Notes: a model not told the origin generated them from the letters alone. A stretch of DNA of 64,000 nucleotides from Halomonas rhizosphaerae (GCF_030010555.1 NZ_JASCQP010000028.1:248001-312000); one strand, 5' to 3'; positions 31,078-40,425 are shown, counted from the stretch's first letter. Numbers and translations: made by a program.

Positions 31078-31941
31078 TCAGAACACATAGACGAAGATGA
31101 ACAGCCCGAGCCATACCACGTCGACGAAGTGCCAGTACCAGGCCGCGGCCTCGAAGCCGAAGTGGTCGTCGGCCGTGAAGTGCCCACGGAACACTCGCCA
31201 CAGCATCACCGCCAGGATGATGGTGCCGATGATCACGTGCAGCCCGTGGAAGCCGGTGAGCAGGAAGAAGGTGGCGCCATAGATGCCCGCCTGCAGGGTG
31301 ATGCCGTAATGGGCATAGGCCTCGTAGTACTCCACCCCCTGGATGGTGATGAAGCACAGCCCCAGCAGCACGGTCACCGAGAGCCAGAAGCGGGCACTGT
31401 CGCGGAACCCTTCCTTGATGCCCTCGTGAGCGATGGTCAGGGTGATGCTGGAGGAGACCAGGATCAGGGTATTGACCAGCGGCAGGTGCCAGGGGCTGAA
31501 GGTCTCCGTCGGCCCCTCGATGGAGGTGTCAGGCGGATTGAGCAGCGGCCAGCTGGCAGTGAAGTCCGGCCACAGCAGGGCCGCTACTCCCTTGGCGCCC
31601 TCGCCGTCGAGCCAGGGCAGCGCAAAGGTCCGCACATAGAAGAGCGCGCCGAAGAAGGCGGCGAAGAACATCACCTCCGAGAAGATGAACCAGCCCATCC
31701 CCCAGCGGAAGGAACGGTCCATCTGGTCGTCGTAGAGCCCGCCCCGCGACTCGACGATGACATCGCGGAACCACAGGGCCATCACCGCGAGCACGCCGAC
31801 CAGGCCGATTGCCATGACCGGCATGCCGGCCGTGCCATGCACCAGCACCGTGCCGGTGCCGATCATCATCGCCCCCAGCGCCAGTGAGGCCAGGATGGGC
31901 CACTTGCTGGACTCGGGAACATAGTAGCTGCCACCACTCAT
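31078..31941 (-). CDS. ctaE: Cytochrome c oxidase subunit III
   Basis: A 287-residue membrane subunit of the aa3 oxidase with seven helices. Signatures are KWPILASLALGAMMIG, FSEVMFFAAFFGALFY near residue 88, and HGLHVIIGTIILAVMLWR followed by AAWYWHFVDVVWLGLFIFVYVF at the C-terminus. It overlaps ctaG by four bases. The subunit stabilises proton uptake to subunit I. Confidence 0.96.
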   Translation of the reverse strand: MSGGSYYVPESSKWPILASLALGAMMIGTGTVLVHGTAGMPVMAIGLVGVLAVMALWFRDVIVESRGGLYDDQMDRSFRWGMGWFIFSEVMFFAAFFGALFYVRTFALPWLDGEGAKGVAALLWPDFTASWPLLNPPDTSIEGPTETFSPWHLPLVNTLILVSSSITLTIAHEGIKEGFRDSARFWLSVTVLLGLCFITIQGVEYYEAYAHYGITLQAGIYGATFFLLTGFHGLHVIIGTIILAVMLWRVFRGHFTADDHFGFEAAAWYWHFVDVVWLGLFIFVYVF

Positions 31942-32534
31942 GCGCTGTCTCCTTCTTTGATCGGCCTGCGGGGCGACACCGCTGCCTGCGCCGGCTGCAC
32001 GGGATAGAGGGTGTAGACCAGGGTCACCGTCTTGATGTCGGCCGGCAGGTCCCGGGTCAGCTGGAACACCAGCGGAGCCTCCAGGCGCTCACCGCCCTCC
32101 AGGCGCTGCTCCTGGAAGCAGAAGCAGCTGAGCTTGCGCAGGTGCACCGAGGCCTCCGAGGGCGAGACACTGGGTACCGCCCTGGCCTCGCTGGCATCGT
32201 CCCCCCGGTTGCGGAAGGTGAAAGACACCTCGTTGCTCTGTCCCGGGTGGACCCGGACCTGGCGCGTCTGGACGTCGAGCTCCCAGGGCAGGCCGGCGCT
32301 GGCCCGGGTGATGAACTGCACCGTCACCATCCGCGAGGTGTCGACCTCCTCATGCACCAGCATCTGGGCACTGTTGCTGGTCTTGCCGTTGAGGCCGGTG
32401 ACCTCGCAGAAGACGTCATAGAGTGGCACCAGCGCGAAGGCGAAGGCGAACATGCCGGCCAGCACCACCAGGGTGCGTGTCACGGTCCGGCGCACCCCTT
32501 CCCGGCCCGTTGTCTGTTCGTCATGGCTGGCCAT
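31938..32534 (-). CDS. ctaG: Cytochrome c oxidase assembly protein CtaG/Cox11
   Basis: A copper chaperone that delivers copper to the CuB site of subunit I. The 198-residue protein has one N-terminal helix (about residues 20-42) and a periplasmic immunoglobulin-like domain with the copper motif KLSCFCFQEQRL near residue 134 and VPLYDVFCEVTGLNGKT near residue 40. It lies between ctaD and ctaE, the usual place. Confidence 0.95.
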   Translation of the reverse strand: MASHDEQTTGREGVRRTVTRTLVVLAGMFAFAFALVPLYDVFCEVTGLNGKTSNSAQMLVHEEVDTSRMVTVQFITRASAGLPWELDVQTRQVRVHPGQSNEVSFTFRNRGDDASEARAVPSVSPSEASVHLRKLSCFCFQEQRLEGGERLEAPLVFQLTRDLPADIKTVTLVYTLYPVQPAQAAVSPRRPIKEGDSA

Positions 32535-32564
32535 GCCTGCCTCCCGCGTCGCTGTCGACGCTAC

Positions 32565-34199
32565 TCAGTGCTGCCGATGGGGATGAAAGTCCGGGGGCGT
32601 CTCGAAGGTATGCAGCGGTGCCGGGCTCGGCACGCTCCACTCCAGGTCCTCGGCGCCCTCCCAGGCCTTGGCCGGGGCCTTCTCGCCACCGCGCACGCAC
32701 TTGATGATCACCAGCACGAAGAGCAGTTGGGAGACACCGAACAGGAAGGCCCCCAGGCTAGAGGCCACGTTGAAGTCAGCGAACTGCAGGGCATAGTCGG
32801 GGATGCGTCGCGGCATGCCGGCGAGCCCCGAGAAGTGCATCGGGAAGAAGGTCAGGTTGACGCCGATCACCGACAGCCAGAAGTGCCACTGGGAGAGCCG
32901 CAGGTGCGGGTAGTGGCCGGTCCACTTGGGCAGCCAGTAGTAGGCCCCGGCAAGGATCGCGAAGAGCGCACCGGGCACCAGCACGTAATGGAAGTGCGCC
33001 ACCACGAAGTAGGTGTCGTGATACTGGAAGTCGGCCGGCGAGATGGCCAGCATCAGTCCCGAGAAGCCACCGACCGTGAACTGCACCACGAAGGCCAGTG
33101 CGAACAGCATCGGTGGCTCGAAGCTGATGGAGCCGCGGAACATCGTCGCCACCCAGTTGAAGACCTTCACCCCGGTGGGCACCGCGATCAGCATGGTGGT
33201 GTACATGAAGAACAGCTCGGCCACCAGCGGCAGCCCGACCACGAACATATGGTGGGCCCAGACCAGGAAGGAGAGGATGGCGATCGCCGCCGTGGCGTAG
33301 ACCATGGAGGCATAGCCGAACAGCCGCTTGCGGGAGAAGGTGGGGATGATCGCCGAGACGATGCCGAAGGCCGGCAGGATCATGATGTAGACCTCGGGAT
33401 GCCCGAAGAACCAGAACAGGTGCTGGAACAGTACCGGATCACCGCCGCCGGCCGCGTTGAAGAAGCTGGTGCCGAAGTTGATGTCCATCAGCATCATGGT
33501 GATCACTCCGGCCAGCACCGGCATCACAGCGATCAGCAGGAAGGCGGTGATCAGCCAGGTCCAGACGAACAGCGGCATATCCATCATGCGCATCCCCGGT
33601 GCACGCAGATTGAGGATGGTGGCGATGATGTTGATGGCACCGAGGATCGAGCTGATCCCGGCGATATGCAGCGAGAGGATGAAGAAGGTGGTGGACGGCG
33701 GCGCGTAGGTGGTGGAGAGCGGCGCATAGAAGGTCCAGCCGAAGTTGGGCCCGCCGCCCGGCATCAGCAGGGTGCTGAGCAGCAGCGTGAAGGCCACCGG
33801 TAGCAGCCAGAAACTGAAGTTGTTCAAGCGGGGCAGGGCCATGTCCGGGGCGCCGATCTGCAACGGCACCATCCAGTTCGCCAACCCCACGAAGGCGGGC
33901 ATGATCGCCCCGAACACCATGATCAGGCCATGCATGGTGGTCATCTGGTTGAAGAACTCGGGCTGGACCAGCTGCAGGCCGGGCTGGAACAGCTCGGCGC
34001 GCACCACCAGGGCGAAGATCCCCCCGATGAAGAACATGGTCAGCGAGAAGATCAGGTAGAGGCTACCGATCTCCTTGTGGTTGGTGGTCAGCAGCCAGCG
34101 CATCAGCCCACCGGGGCGGGCATGACCGGCCTCGGCCATGCCACCGGCAGTGGCCGTGCTGTGCTGCGGGGTGGGCTTGGGAGGCAGGTGGGAAGCCAT
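32565..34199 (-). CDS. ctaD: Cytochrome c oxidase subunit I
   Basis: The catalytic subunit with heme a, heme a3 and CuB; 544 residues and twelve helices. Landmarks are [14 protein letters not shown] (heme a ligand), [17 protein letters not shown] (CuB histidine and the cross-linked tyrosine), [10 protein letters not shown] (CuB histidine pair) and [15 protein letters not shown] (heme ligands). I chose ATG 34199, preceded by GGGAG; a start seven residues upstream is also open. It follows ctaC after 47 bases. Confidence 0.97.
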   Translation of the reverse strand: MASHLPPKPTPQHSTATAGGMAEAGHARPGGLMRWLLTTNHKEIGSLYLIFSLTMFFIGGIFALVVRAELFQPGLQLVQPEFFNQMTTMHGLIMVFGAIMPAFVGLANWMVPLQIGAPDMALPRLNNFSFWLLPVAFTLLLSTLLMPGGGPNFGWTFYAPLSTTYAPPSTTFFILSLHIAGISSILGAINIIATILNLRAPGMRMMDMPLFVWTWLITAFLLIAVMPVLAGVITMMLMDINFGTSFFNAAGGGDPVLFQHLFWFFGHPEVYIMILPAFGIVSAIIPTFSRKRLFGYASMVYATAAIAILSFLVWAHHMFVVGLPLVAELFFMYTTMLIAVPTGVKVFNWVATMFRGSISFEPPMLFALAFVVQFTVGGFSGLMLAISPADFQYHDTYFVVAHFHYVLVPGALFAILAGAYYWLPKWTGHYPHLRLSQWHFWLSVIGVNLTFFPMHFSGLAGMPRRIPDYALQFADFNVASSLGAFLFGVSQLLFVLVIIKCVRGGEKAPAKAWEGAEDLEWSVPSPAPLHTFETPPDFHPHRQH

Positions 34200-34246
34200 C
34201 GGAAATCTCCCTGTTGGCAATCACGAAAGAGAAACGGAAAGGCCGG

Positions 34247-35374
34247 TCACTCGCCCTGGTCGGCGAGGCGCTCGGCGATTTCCGACGGTTGCACGCTGTC
34301 GCCGGACTCGTTGCCCCAGGCATTGCGTTCGTAGGTGACCACCGCGGCAATCTCCACAGGGTTCAGTGTGCTACGGAAGGCCGGCATCGCCGCCCCCGAC
34401 ACACCGTTGACCACGGTATCGACGTGCCAATCAAGATCATCGAGCATCTGCTGATTGCCGGCCAGTGCCGGGAAGGCTGGCGGGTTGCCGCTGCCGTCCG
34501 GCTGGTGACAGGAGGCACACACCGAGCCGTAGACCTGCTCGCCACGCTCCATCAGCTCGTCCATGCCCCACTCGCGATCGACGCCCTGGGCCTCCTGGGC
34601 GGCGGCCTCCTTGCGCTCGGCCAGCCATTCGTCGAAGCGCTCCTGCTCGACGGCCTCGACCACCACCGGCATGAAGGCATGGTCCTTGCCGCACAGCTCG
34701 GCGCACTGGCCGCGATAGATGCCGGGCTCCTCGATGCGCACCCAGTTCTCGTTGACGAAACCGGGAATGGCGTCCTGCTTGACCGCCAATTCGGGCACCC
34801 ACCAGGAGTGGATGACGTCATCGGAGGTCAGCAGGAGGCGTACCTTCTGCCCTACCGGCAGCACCAGCGGCTCGTCCACCTCGAGCAGGTAGTGTTCCCC
34901 CTTCTCGTCGGCGCCGCTGATCTGCTCGCGGGGCGTCCCCAGATTGGAGGTGAAGGCAACGTCCTCCCCGAGGTACTCATAGCGCCAGCGCCACTGCTGC
35001 CCGGTGACCATGATGTCGAGGTCGGCCTCGGAGACGTCGTACATGTTCTTGAGGGTAGCGGTGGCAGGCACCGCCATGGCCACCAGGATCAGCAGCGGGA
35101 TCGCCGTCCAGATCACTTCCACGCTGGTATGTTCATGGAAGGTCGCCGACTTGGCGCCACGCGAATGGCGATAGCGGAAAAGCGAGTAGAACATCGCACC
35201 GAAGACAATCACCCCGATGATCACGCAGATCCAGAAGATGATCATATGCAGGGAGTAGATGTCACGGCTGAGCGCCGTGACACCGACCGGCATGTTCCAG
35301 CCATTGGCCAACGCGATCGGGGTCAGGGCTGCGGAGGTCAGCCCCCCCGCCATCCACACGAGCAACGTGCGCAT
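34247..35374 (-). CDS. ctaC: Cytochrome c oxidase subunit II fused to a cytochrome c domain
   Basis: A 375-residue subunit with a signal sequence, two membrane helices (about residues 40-62 and 85-105), a cupredoxin domain with the CuA ligands (DDVIHSWWVPE near residue 190 and GQCAELCGKDHAFMPVVV near 230), and a C-terminal class I cytochrome c domain with CASCHQ near residue 290 and PAFRSTLNP near 340. This is the caa3-like arrangement found in many marine Gammaproteobacteria and lets the enzyme receive electrons through its own heme c. It is the first gene of the ctaCDGE block. Confidence 0.96.
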   Translation of the reverse strand: MRTLLVWMAGGLTSAALTPIALANGWNMPVGVTALSRDIYSLHMIIFWICVIIGVIVFGAMFYSLFRYRHSRGAKSATFHEHTSVEVIWTAIPLLILVAMAVPATATLKNMYDVSEADLDIMVTGQQWRWRYEYLGEDVAFTSNLGTPREQISGADEKGEHYLLEVDEPLVLPVGQKVRLLLTSDDVIHSWWVPELAVKQDAIPGFVNENWVRIEEPGIYRGQCAELCGKDHAFMPVVVEAVEQERFDEWLAERKEAAAQEAQGVDREWGMDELMERGEQVYGSVCASCHQPDGSGNPPAFPALAGNQQMLDDLDWHVDTVVNGVSGAAMPAFRSTLNPVEIAAVVTYERNAWGNESGDSVQPSEIAERLADQGE

Positions 35375-35494
35375 CGGCGCCTCCTCAGGGTGATTGTTGT
35401 ATTAGCGAGCGCTTGCAGCAGTATAGAAGAGTGCGACAGTTCGTCACCCCGGCCACCCGGGGGCAGGTAAACGGCATCGTCAACGCTGAGCCGG

Positions 35495-35668
35495 TCAGCG
35501 CGCGGCGAGCACCGCCACCAGAGCCACCAGCACCACGAACACCACCCCCATGAGCAGCCCCGCAGCGATGAAGGTGCCGGGGCGGTTGGACGCGAAATCC
35601 TCGCGCCGTCGCGCATCCTTCTGCACCCCCAGGAAGGCCGCCAGCACCGACTTGATCGCTTGCCACAT
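35495..35668 (-). CDS. DUF2970 small membrane protein
   Basis: A 57-residue protein starting MWQAIKSVLAAFLGVQKDA with one membrane helix (about residues 33-54). It matches DUF2970, a short gammaproteobacterial family often located near oxidase genes. GGAAAGG lies just before ATG 35668. An in-frame upstream start would add 12 residues without a ribosome binding site. Confidence 0.72.
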   Translation of the reverse strand: MWQAIKSVLAAFLGVQKDARRREDFASNRPGTFIAAGLLMGVVFVVLVALVAVLAAR

Positions 35669-35875
35669 CCGCCTTTCCTCCGTGCAATGGCGTCGAGCTT
35701 CCAATCAACCCTAGACCATGCCGCCAGGACCGACCCGTGGACGCATTCCACGCCGAGCGCCGGGGCGACGAATCTCCCCTTCGCTGCAACGCACAAAACA
35801 AGGTTCATCTTCTACACTTAAACTGAAAGCTGAGCATGACCCAACATCCCGCCATGGACCCCAAGGAGATCGACC

Positions 35876-36232
35876 ATGACCAAGCCCAAAGACACCAAGG
35901 CCAACCCCGCTCTGGCCGCGGCCCAGCCGATGATGGAGTGGTGGCAGAAACAGTTCACGCAGGGGACCACGCCCATGGCGCGCATGCAGCTGGCCTGGAT
36001 GGAGAGCATGGCCGATGCCATGCAGTTCGAGGCCCAGTTCCTGCAGGCACTCGCCGAGAGCGGCCAGAAGATCGCCCAGTCCTTCGAGGGGGAGGCCCCG
36101 CAGACTCCGGCCGAGATGCAGGAGCGCTACCAGCAGCTTATTACCGAGGTGACCGAAGCCCAGATGGAACGGATGCAGAAGGCAGCAGAACTCTCCCATG
36201 ACTTCCGGAAGCGTCTCTGGGAAGAGATCTGA
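35876..36232 (+). CDS. Hypothetical helical protein, possibly phasin-like
   Basis: A 118-residue soluble protein, almost wholly helical, rich in Gln, Met, Ala and Glu (QPMMEWWQKQFTQG, QFLQALAESGQKIAQSF, AQMERMQKAAELSHDFRKRL). It has no signal or membrane segment. The amphipathic pattern recalls phasins that coat polyhydroxyalkanoate granules, but there is no decisive motif. GGAG precedes the start. It stands alone between DUF2970 and a convergent lrgB. Confidence 0.6.
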   Translation: MTKPKDTKANPALAAAQPMMEWWQKQFTQGTTPMARMQLAWMESMADAMQFEAQFLQALAESGQKIAQSFEGEAPQTPAEMQERYQQLITEVTEAQMERMQKAAELSHDFRKRLWEEI

Positions 36233-36266
36233 GGCGAGTCGCCCATGTGATTCTCGGTCATCCCGC

Positions 36267-36998
36267 TCAAGAAAAGCCGAAGAGCCGAGTGATCAGGGGC
36301 AACAGGAAGGCTGTCAGCAGCCCCGTCAGTCCCATGGCCAGGCCAGAAAAGGCGCCGGCCACGGCTCCCAGGCGAGCGAAGGCGTGGGCGGTGCCAAAGC
36401 CATGGGCCGCCAACCCCAGGGTGAAGCCCTGCACCACCGGATCCTTGATGCGTAGCAGGCGGAAGATCCAGGGTCCCAGAGCGCAGCCGATCGAGCCGGT
36501 CAAGAGCACCAGACCGGCGGCCAGGGAGGGAATGCCGCCGATCTGCTCGGCGATACCCATGGCGATCGGCGAGGTAACCGAGCGTGGCGCCAGCGACAAG
36601 AGTGTCTCGGTGCGCGCGCCGAGCAGCATGGCCAGTCCCAGGGTGGACGCCACCGCCGTGACGATCCCCGCCCCGCAGGCCAGCAACAGCGGCCACAGCA
36701 GGCGGCGCACTCGCTCGCGATGGTCATACAGAGGGATCGCCAGGGCCACCGTGGCCGGACCTAGCAGGAAGTGGATGAACTGTGCCCCCTCGAAGTAGGT
36801 ACGGTAGTCCATGTCCACCAGCAGCAGCAGGGCGATCAGCATGATGATGGAGAGCGTGACCGGATGCAGCAGCGGGGTGCCGCCCACGGCGCGATTGACC
36901 CTCACCGCCAGGGTAAAGACCAGCAGGGTCGCCAGCAGCGAAAGCAGCGGATTGCCCGAGAGGTAGACCCAAAGCTGGTCAAGGGTGGCGACATTCAT
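36267..36998 (-). CDS. lrgB: LrgB/CidB-family membrane protein
   Basis: A 243-residue membrane protein with about seven helices. LrgB signatures are ALAIPLYDHRERVRRLLWP, LSLAPRSVTSPIAMGIAEQIGG split by conserved APRSVT, and GFTLGLAAHGFGTAHAFA. The family works with LrgA/CidA in overflow-carbon or murein-hydrolase control; in some bacteria it exports glycolate or pyruvate. It overlaps the lrgA stop by four bases (ATGA). Confidence 0.88.
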   Translation of the reverse strand: MNVATLDQLWVYLSGNPLLSLLATLLVFTLAVRVNRAVGGTPLLHPVTLSIIMLIALLLLVDMDYRTYFEGAQFIHFLLGPATVALAIPLYDHRERVRRLLWPLLLACGAGIVTAVASTLGLAMLLGARTETLLSLAPRSVTSPIAMGIAEQIGGIPSLAAGLVLLTGSIGCALGPWIFRLLRIKDPVVQGFTLGLAAHGFGTAHAFARLGAVAGAFSGLAMGLTGLLTAFLLPLITRLFGFS

Positions 36999-37372
36999 GC
37001 CTTGCCCTCCGGCTGGCCGTTACGCCGGGAATCGCCATGTTGCAGGCGCTCCAACACCCAGGCCGTCACGCCCAGGGTCACCGCCGTGGATGCCACCAGG
37101 GTGACCACGATCGGCCAGAGGTCGGCAGCGATGAGCTCGAAGTGCACCATCAGCCCCACCCCGGCGGGCACGAACAGCAGCGTCAGGTAGCGCAGCAGCC
37201 CCTCGCCCGTCAGGCGCAGGCTCGACGGCACCTTGCCGCGGATCATCAATGCCACCAGCAGGATCACCATGCCGATCACCGGCCCCGGGATCGGCAGCGT
37301 GAGCCCCCTGGCCACCAGCTCGCCGGCAAACTGGCAGGCCAGCAGCATGCTCATTCCCATGATCAACGGCAT
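36995..37372 (-). CDS. lrgA: LrgA/CidA-family holin-like membrane protein
   Basis: A 125-residue protein with four helices and the family segments LLACQFAGELVARGLTLPIPGPVIGM and LLFVPAGVGLMVHFELI (quoted in part). It is the partner of the LrgB protein encoded next. ATG 37372 is preceded by AGGAGG at six bases; longer in-frame extensions upstream have no homology. The glycolate released by some RuBisCO-like-protein pathways could be relevant to such a pair, but that link is speculative. Confidence 0.85.
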   Translation of the reverse strand: MPLIMGMSMLLACQFAGELVARGLTLPIPGPVIGMVILLVALMIRGKVPSSLRLTGEGLLRYLTLLFVPAGVGLMVHFELIAADLWPIVVTLVASTAVTLGVTAWVLERLQHGDSRRNGQPEGKA

Positions 37373-37583
37373 CTCCGCCCTCCTCTCGGCAGCTCCCCGG
37401 GGAGCAGGTTCTCGTTGCAGACAGTGTGACAGAAGCGGCGGGATCCGGGGCCTGGTCGCGACAACCAGCCAAGCATTTGAAACGGAAGCGCAAAAGGGAC
37501 TTTTCATTTGCCCCGCGACGCGCTAGTATACGCCTCGTTCTCGGGGGCCAGGATCCACAGGCCAGCCATCCCGAAAACAGCAT

Positions 37584-37660
37584 CGGAGCGTGGCGCAGCT
37601 TGGTAGCGCGTTGCAATGGGGTTGCAAAGGTCGCAGGTTCGAATCCTGTCGCTCCGACCA
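37584..37660 (+). tRNA. tRNA-Pro (anticodon GGG)
   Basis: A 77-base cloverleaf: acceptor stem CGGAGCG pairs with CGCTCCG, D-loop AGCTTGGTAGC, anticodon stem TTGCA/TGCAA with loop ATGGGGT (anticodon GGG), T-loop GGTTCGAATCC, and an encoded CCA end. The C1 start and sequence match gammaproteobacterial tRNA-Pro. The accessory region begins right after it. Confidence 0.96.
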
Positions 37661-37673
37661 GAAACATCAAGAG

Positions 37674-37712
37674 AAACCGCCACTTACGGATAACGCCGGG
37701 TGGCGGTTTTTC
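37674..37712 (+). terminator. Rho-independent terminator after tRNA-Pro
   Basis: A ten-pair stem (37674-37683 with 37700-37709) is followed by TTTTT. It lies 13 bases after the tRNA and is its natural terminator. Confidence 0.8.
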
Positions 37713-37713
37713 G

Positions 37714-38147
37714 TTGTGACTGGTGCTAGGTGACATATAAGTGACAAGCGTCGGAAACCGCCAGCAACGCTTAGCGCTCTACACCTTCCCGTGCATGAAG
37801 AACCTGTGCTGCTCTCGCGATCACCTCCACCGGTTACCTGGTCGGGGTGCTGGGCGGGTTTCTGTTCGTCGTCCACCAGCAGATCGCCTTCCATCAGTCA
37901 GTGGGCCAACCACACCGGCCTCCTCGCTGACCTCCACCAGGTAGCACGTGGGTTTGAAGCGCTTCAGGTCATAGCCCTCCAGCGCGGGGTGAGAAATTCC
38001 CATGCACAGCGGGCCTAGGTCGTTCACACGCATGTCGTCCCTGCCTTGTTGCTCTCTCTTCGCTCAGCCCCCCCATGCCGGGCTCTGGCCGCCGGTTGCC
38101 ACGCTCCCGCGTTGCATTAGCGTTTGCCTTACAGAGCGTGTCTGCCG
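37714..38147. other. Spacer after tRNA-Pro, no firm gene
   Basis: No gene with a recognisable product is present. A short minus-strand reading frame (37821-38033, beginning MRVNDLGPLCMGISHPALEG) has a natural amino acid composition and may be a fragment of a small accessory gene; it has no known family that I can name. I see neither an integrase gene nor a second copy of the tRNA 3' end here. Confidence 0.35.
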
Positions 38148-38151
38148 AAAA

Positions 38152-38167
38152 CTGTACAAATAGACAG
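38152..38167 (+). promoter_or_regulatory. LexA (SOS) box
   Basis: CTGTACAAATAGACAG is a perfect match to the gammaproteobacterial LexA consensus CTGT-N8-ACAG. The dyad extends outward to AAAACTGT...ACAGTTTT. It lies 21 bases upstream of the umuD start, so the gene should be induced by DNA damage. Confidence 0.9.
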
Positions 38168-38188
38168 TTTTTGGCAAGAGACCTTCCG

Positions 38189-38629
38189 ATGTGCGATCCC
38201 GAGATCCACTACCCGCTTCTGGCCCCGCCGCTACGGCCGGTGCCCTTCCCCCTCACCACCATCCATGCCGGTATCTCCGGCTTCCGTTCGCCAGCCGAGG
38301 ACTACGTCGGCCGCACGCTGGATCTCAACGAGCGGCTGGTAAAGCGCACCTCGGCTACTTTCTTCATGAGCGTGAAGAGCGACAGTATGGACGGCTTCGG
38401 CATCCAGGATGGCGACACCCTGGTGGTCGATCGCTCCATCGATCCGCGCCCTGGGCACATCCTGGTCGCCCTGGTCGATGGCGAAGTGATCGTGAAACGC
38501 TACGAGAAGCGCCAGAGCCGGCCGTTGCTGTGCTCCGGCAACCCGCGCTACGCCCCCATTCCTCTCACCGACCTGGATTGCCAGGTGTGGGACGTGGTGC
38601 GCTCGGTCATCCACGAGTACCCGGTGTGA
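38189..38629 (+). CDS. umuD: UmuD-type S24 self-cleaving protein
   Basis: A 146-residue LexA-fold protein that, after RecA-stimulated self-cleavage, serves as the accessory subunit of DNA polymerase V. The cleavage region reads ISGFRSPAEDYVGRTLDLN (Ser-Gly in place of the Cys-Gly of E. coli UmuD). The catalytic serine is in VKSDSMDG and the lysine in GEVIVKRYEK. A perfect SOS box is upstream. Its partner umuC follows after eight bases but is broken, so UmuD is probably without a polymerase partner here. Confidence 0.9.
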   Translation: MCDPEIHYPLLAPPLRPVPFPLTTIHAGISGFRSPAEDYVGRTLDLNERLVKRTSATFFMSVKSDSMDGFGIQDGDTLVVDRSIDPRPGHILVALVDGEVIVKRYEKRQSRPLLCSGNPRYAPIPLTDLDCQVWDVVRSVIHEYPV

Positions 38630-38637
38630 GCGGCCCC

Positions 38638-39218
38638 ATGATGGGCTTAGTGGACTTCAACAACTTCTACGTGAGCTGCGAGCGGGTGTTCCAGCCGCGG
38701 CTCGAAGGCGTGCCAGTAAGGTGATGTCCAACAACGACGGGTGCGTGATTGCCCGCTCCAACGAGCTCAAGGCCCTGGACGTGGAGGTGGGCACCCCCGC
38801 CTTCGAGTTGCAGCACCTTGTGCAGCGCGGGCAGATACGCCAGCTCTCCTCCAACTACGAGCTCTACGGCGACATGTCCGCCAGGGTGCGTGAGGTCCTC
38901 GAGGAGTTCTCCGCCGGTGTCGAGCCCTACTCCATCGACGAGATGTTCTTGCGCTTCGATGGCTTCGACCACGCCACCACGCTCGCCCTGAGCCGCACCC
39001 TGCACCACAAGGTGCGCCAGTTCACCGGCATCCCCGTCTGCGTGGGCGTGGCGCCCACCCGCACCCTGGCCAAGCTGGCCAACCGCGCCGCCAAGAAGCT
39101 GCCAGAATACCAGGGCGTGTGCGTGCTACATGCCGAGAGCGACGCCACCCGCCGCCTGCTCCAGCGTACCGTCCTGGGCGACGTGTGGGGCGTCGGCCGC
39201 CGGCTGGTCGAGCGGCTG
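38638..39218 (+). pseudogene. umuC: umuC, frameshifted and truncated by an IS
   Basis: Remnant of the Y-family polymerase V catalytic subunit. The first 27 codons (MMGLVDFNNFYVSCERVFQP...GVPV) stop at a TGA (38722-38724); homology resumes one frame over with MSNNDGCVIARSNELKALDVEVG, SSNYELYGDMS and YSIDEMFLRFDG, so one base has been lost near 38718. The coding sequence then ends at VWGVGRRLVERL, about 190 of the usual 420 residues, exactly where an IS3-family element starts. The remaining C-terminal half is not found on the other side of the IS. Confidence 0.9.
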
Positions 39219-39296
39219 TGACCTTCTCCCCAGAAACCGGCCCACCGTCAATGTGAGATTTCCGCTACGTTTACTCTGATAGCCGGAGATCTCGCG

Positions 39297-39563
39297 ATGA
39301 AGCGTAATCGACACACCGAAGAGCAGGTCATCACCATCCTCAAGGCCCATGAGCGCGGCGTCTCGGTGGCCGAGCTGGCTCGGCAGAATGGCGTCACCGA
39401 GCAGACCATCTATCGCTGGAAGGGCAAGTACGGCGGTATGGAGGTATCAGAGGTCAAGCGTCTCCGAGAGTTGGAGGCAGAGAATGCCCGCCTGAAGAAG
39501 CTGCTGGCGGAAAGCGTTCTCGACAATGCCGCTCTCAAGGAGATCGTCGCGGGAAAGTGGTGA
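39297..39563 (+). CDS. IS3-family transposase OrfA
   Basis: An 88-residue DNA-binding protein with an N-terminal helix-turn-helix (MKRNRHTEEQVITILKAHER, then TEQTIYRWKGKYGG) and a C-terminal leucine-zipper-like helix (RLRELEAENARLKKLLAES). It ends at TGA within the start of orfB; GGAAAGTGG near the overlap could support a -1 programmed frameshift that makes the OrfAB transposase. Confidence 0.9.
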   Translation: MKRNRHTEEQVITILKAHERGVSVAELARQNGVTEQTIYRWKGKYGGMEVSEVKRLRELEAENARLKKLLAESVLDNAALKEIVAGKW

Positions 39564-40375
39564 CGCCCGAAGCGAAGCGGCGGGCGGTAACGCACCTGGT
39601 GACAGGCAGCTGGCTCAGCCAGCGACATGCCTGTCGATTGCTGGGCCTGCCACGATCGGTGGCCCGCTACCAAGCGAAGCCGCGTGACGATGAGCCGCTT
39701 CGGGCGCGACTGAACGCCTTGGCGACCTGCTACCCCCGCTACGGCTACCTGTTGCTGCACGCTCTGTTGCGTCAGGAGGGCTTGGTGGTGAATCGCAAGC
39801 GAACTTACCGGCTGTACCGTGAGGCTGGGCTTCAGGTCCGCGCCCGGCGGTGCAAACGACTGGTGCGGCCAAGAGCGCCGATGCCGTGTCCGGACAGGCC
39901 CAACCAGCGCTGGTCGATGGATGTCGTCTCAGATCAGCTGGCCTCAGGGCCCCGATTCCGCGTGCTAAACATCGTGGACGACTTCAGCAGAGAATGTGTT
40001 GGGCAGCTGGTGGACACGTCCATTTCCGGGCGTCGCTTGGCCAGGTTCCTGGACGAGGTCGCGCAACAGCGCTCGCTGCCTGCCTCGATTGTCTGCGATA
40101 ACGGCCCCGAGCAGACCAGCAAGGCGATGTTCTTATGGGCGCGTGAGCAGAAGGTCATGCTGGCCTTCATCCAACCGGGCAAGCCGACGCAGAATGCCTT
40201 CATCGAGAGCTTCAACGGCAAATTCCGGGATGGCTGCCTCAATCAGCACTGGTTTCTGAGCCTTGCCGATGCCCGGCATGAAATTGATCAATGGAGAGCC
40301 CACTACAACCATGTTAGACCGCACAGCTCGCTGGGCTATATGCCGCCCGTCGCCTATGCCCAGCGGTGTGCATGA
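39557..40375 (+). CDS. IS3-family transposase OrfB
   Basis: A 272-residue DDE integrase-type catalytic protein. The three acidic residues lie in WSMDVVSDQL, VCDNGPEQTS and NAFIESFNGKFRDGCLN, with the usual spacing, followed by HYNHVRPHSSLGY. The frame is intact, so the element may still be able to move. Confidence 0.92.
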   Translation: MVTPEAKRRAVTHLVTGSWLSQRHACRLLGLPRSVARYQAKPRDDEPLRARLNALATCYPRYGYLLLHALLRQEGLVVNRKRTYRLYREAGLQVRARRCKRLVRPRAPMPCPDRPNQRWSMDVVSDQLASGPRFRVLNIVDDFSRECVGQLVDTSISGRRLARFLDEVAQQRSLPASIVCDNGPEQTSKAMFLWAREQKVMLAFIQPGKPTQNAFIESFNGKFRDGCLNQHWFLSLADARHEIDQWRAHYNHVRPHSSLGYMPPVAYAQRCA

Positions 40376-40425
40376 AGGGGCGGTTTCTCACATTGTGGGT
40401 GGACCTAGGATCAGGGGGAAGGTCA

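Larger units (their letters stand above)
39219..40425 (+). mobile_element. IS3-family insertion sequence (IS407-like)
   Basis: A 1207-base element with imperfect terminal inverted repeats of about 47 bases: both ends start TGACCTTC and share CAATGTGAGA further in. It carries orfA and orfB with a -1 overlap. The flanking bases (GCTG on the left, ACAA on the right) do not form a target duplication, and the interrupted umuC does not resume, so a deletion next to the element has probably removed the far flank. Confidence 0.88.

Noticed and set aside
37714..38147. Integrase or attachment-site duplication next to the tRNA
   Set aside because: No tyrosine recombinase motif and no repeat of the tRNA 3' end was seen in the window.
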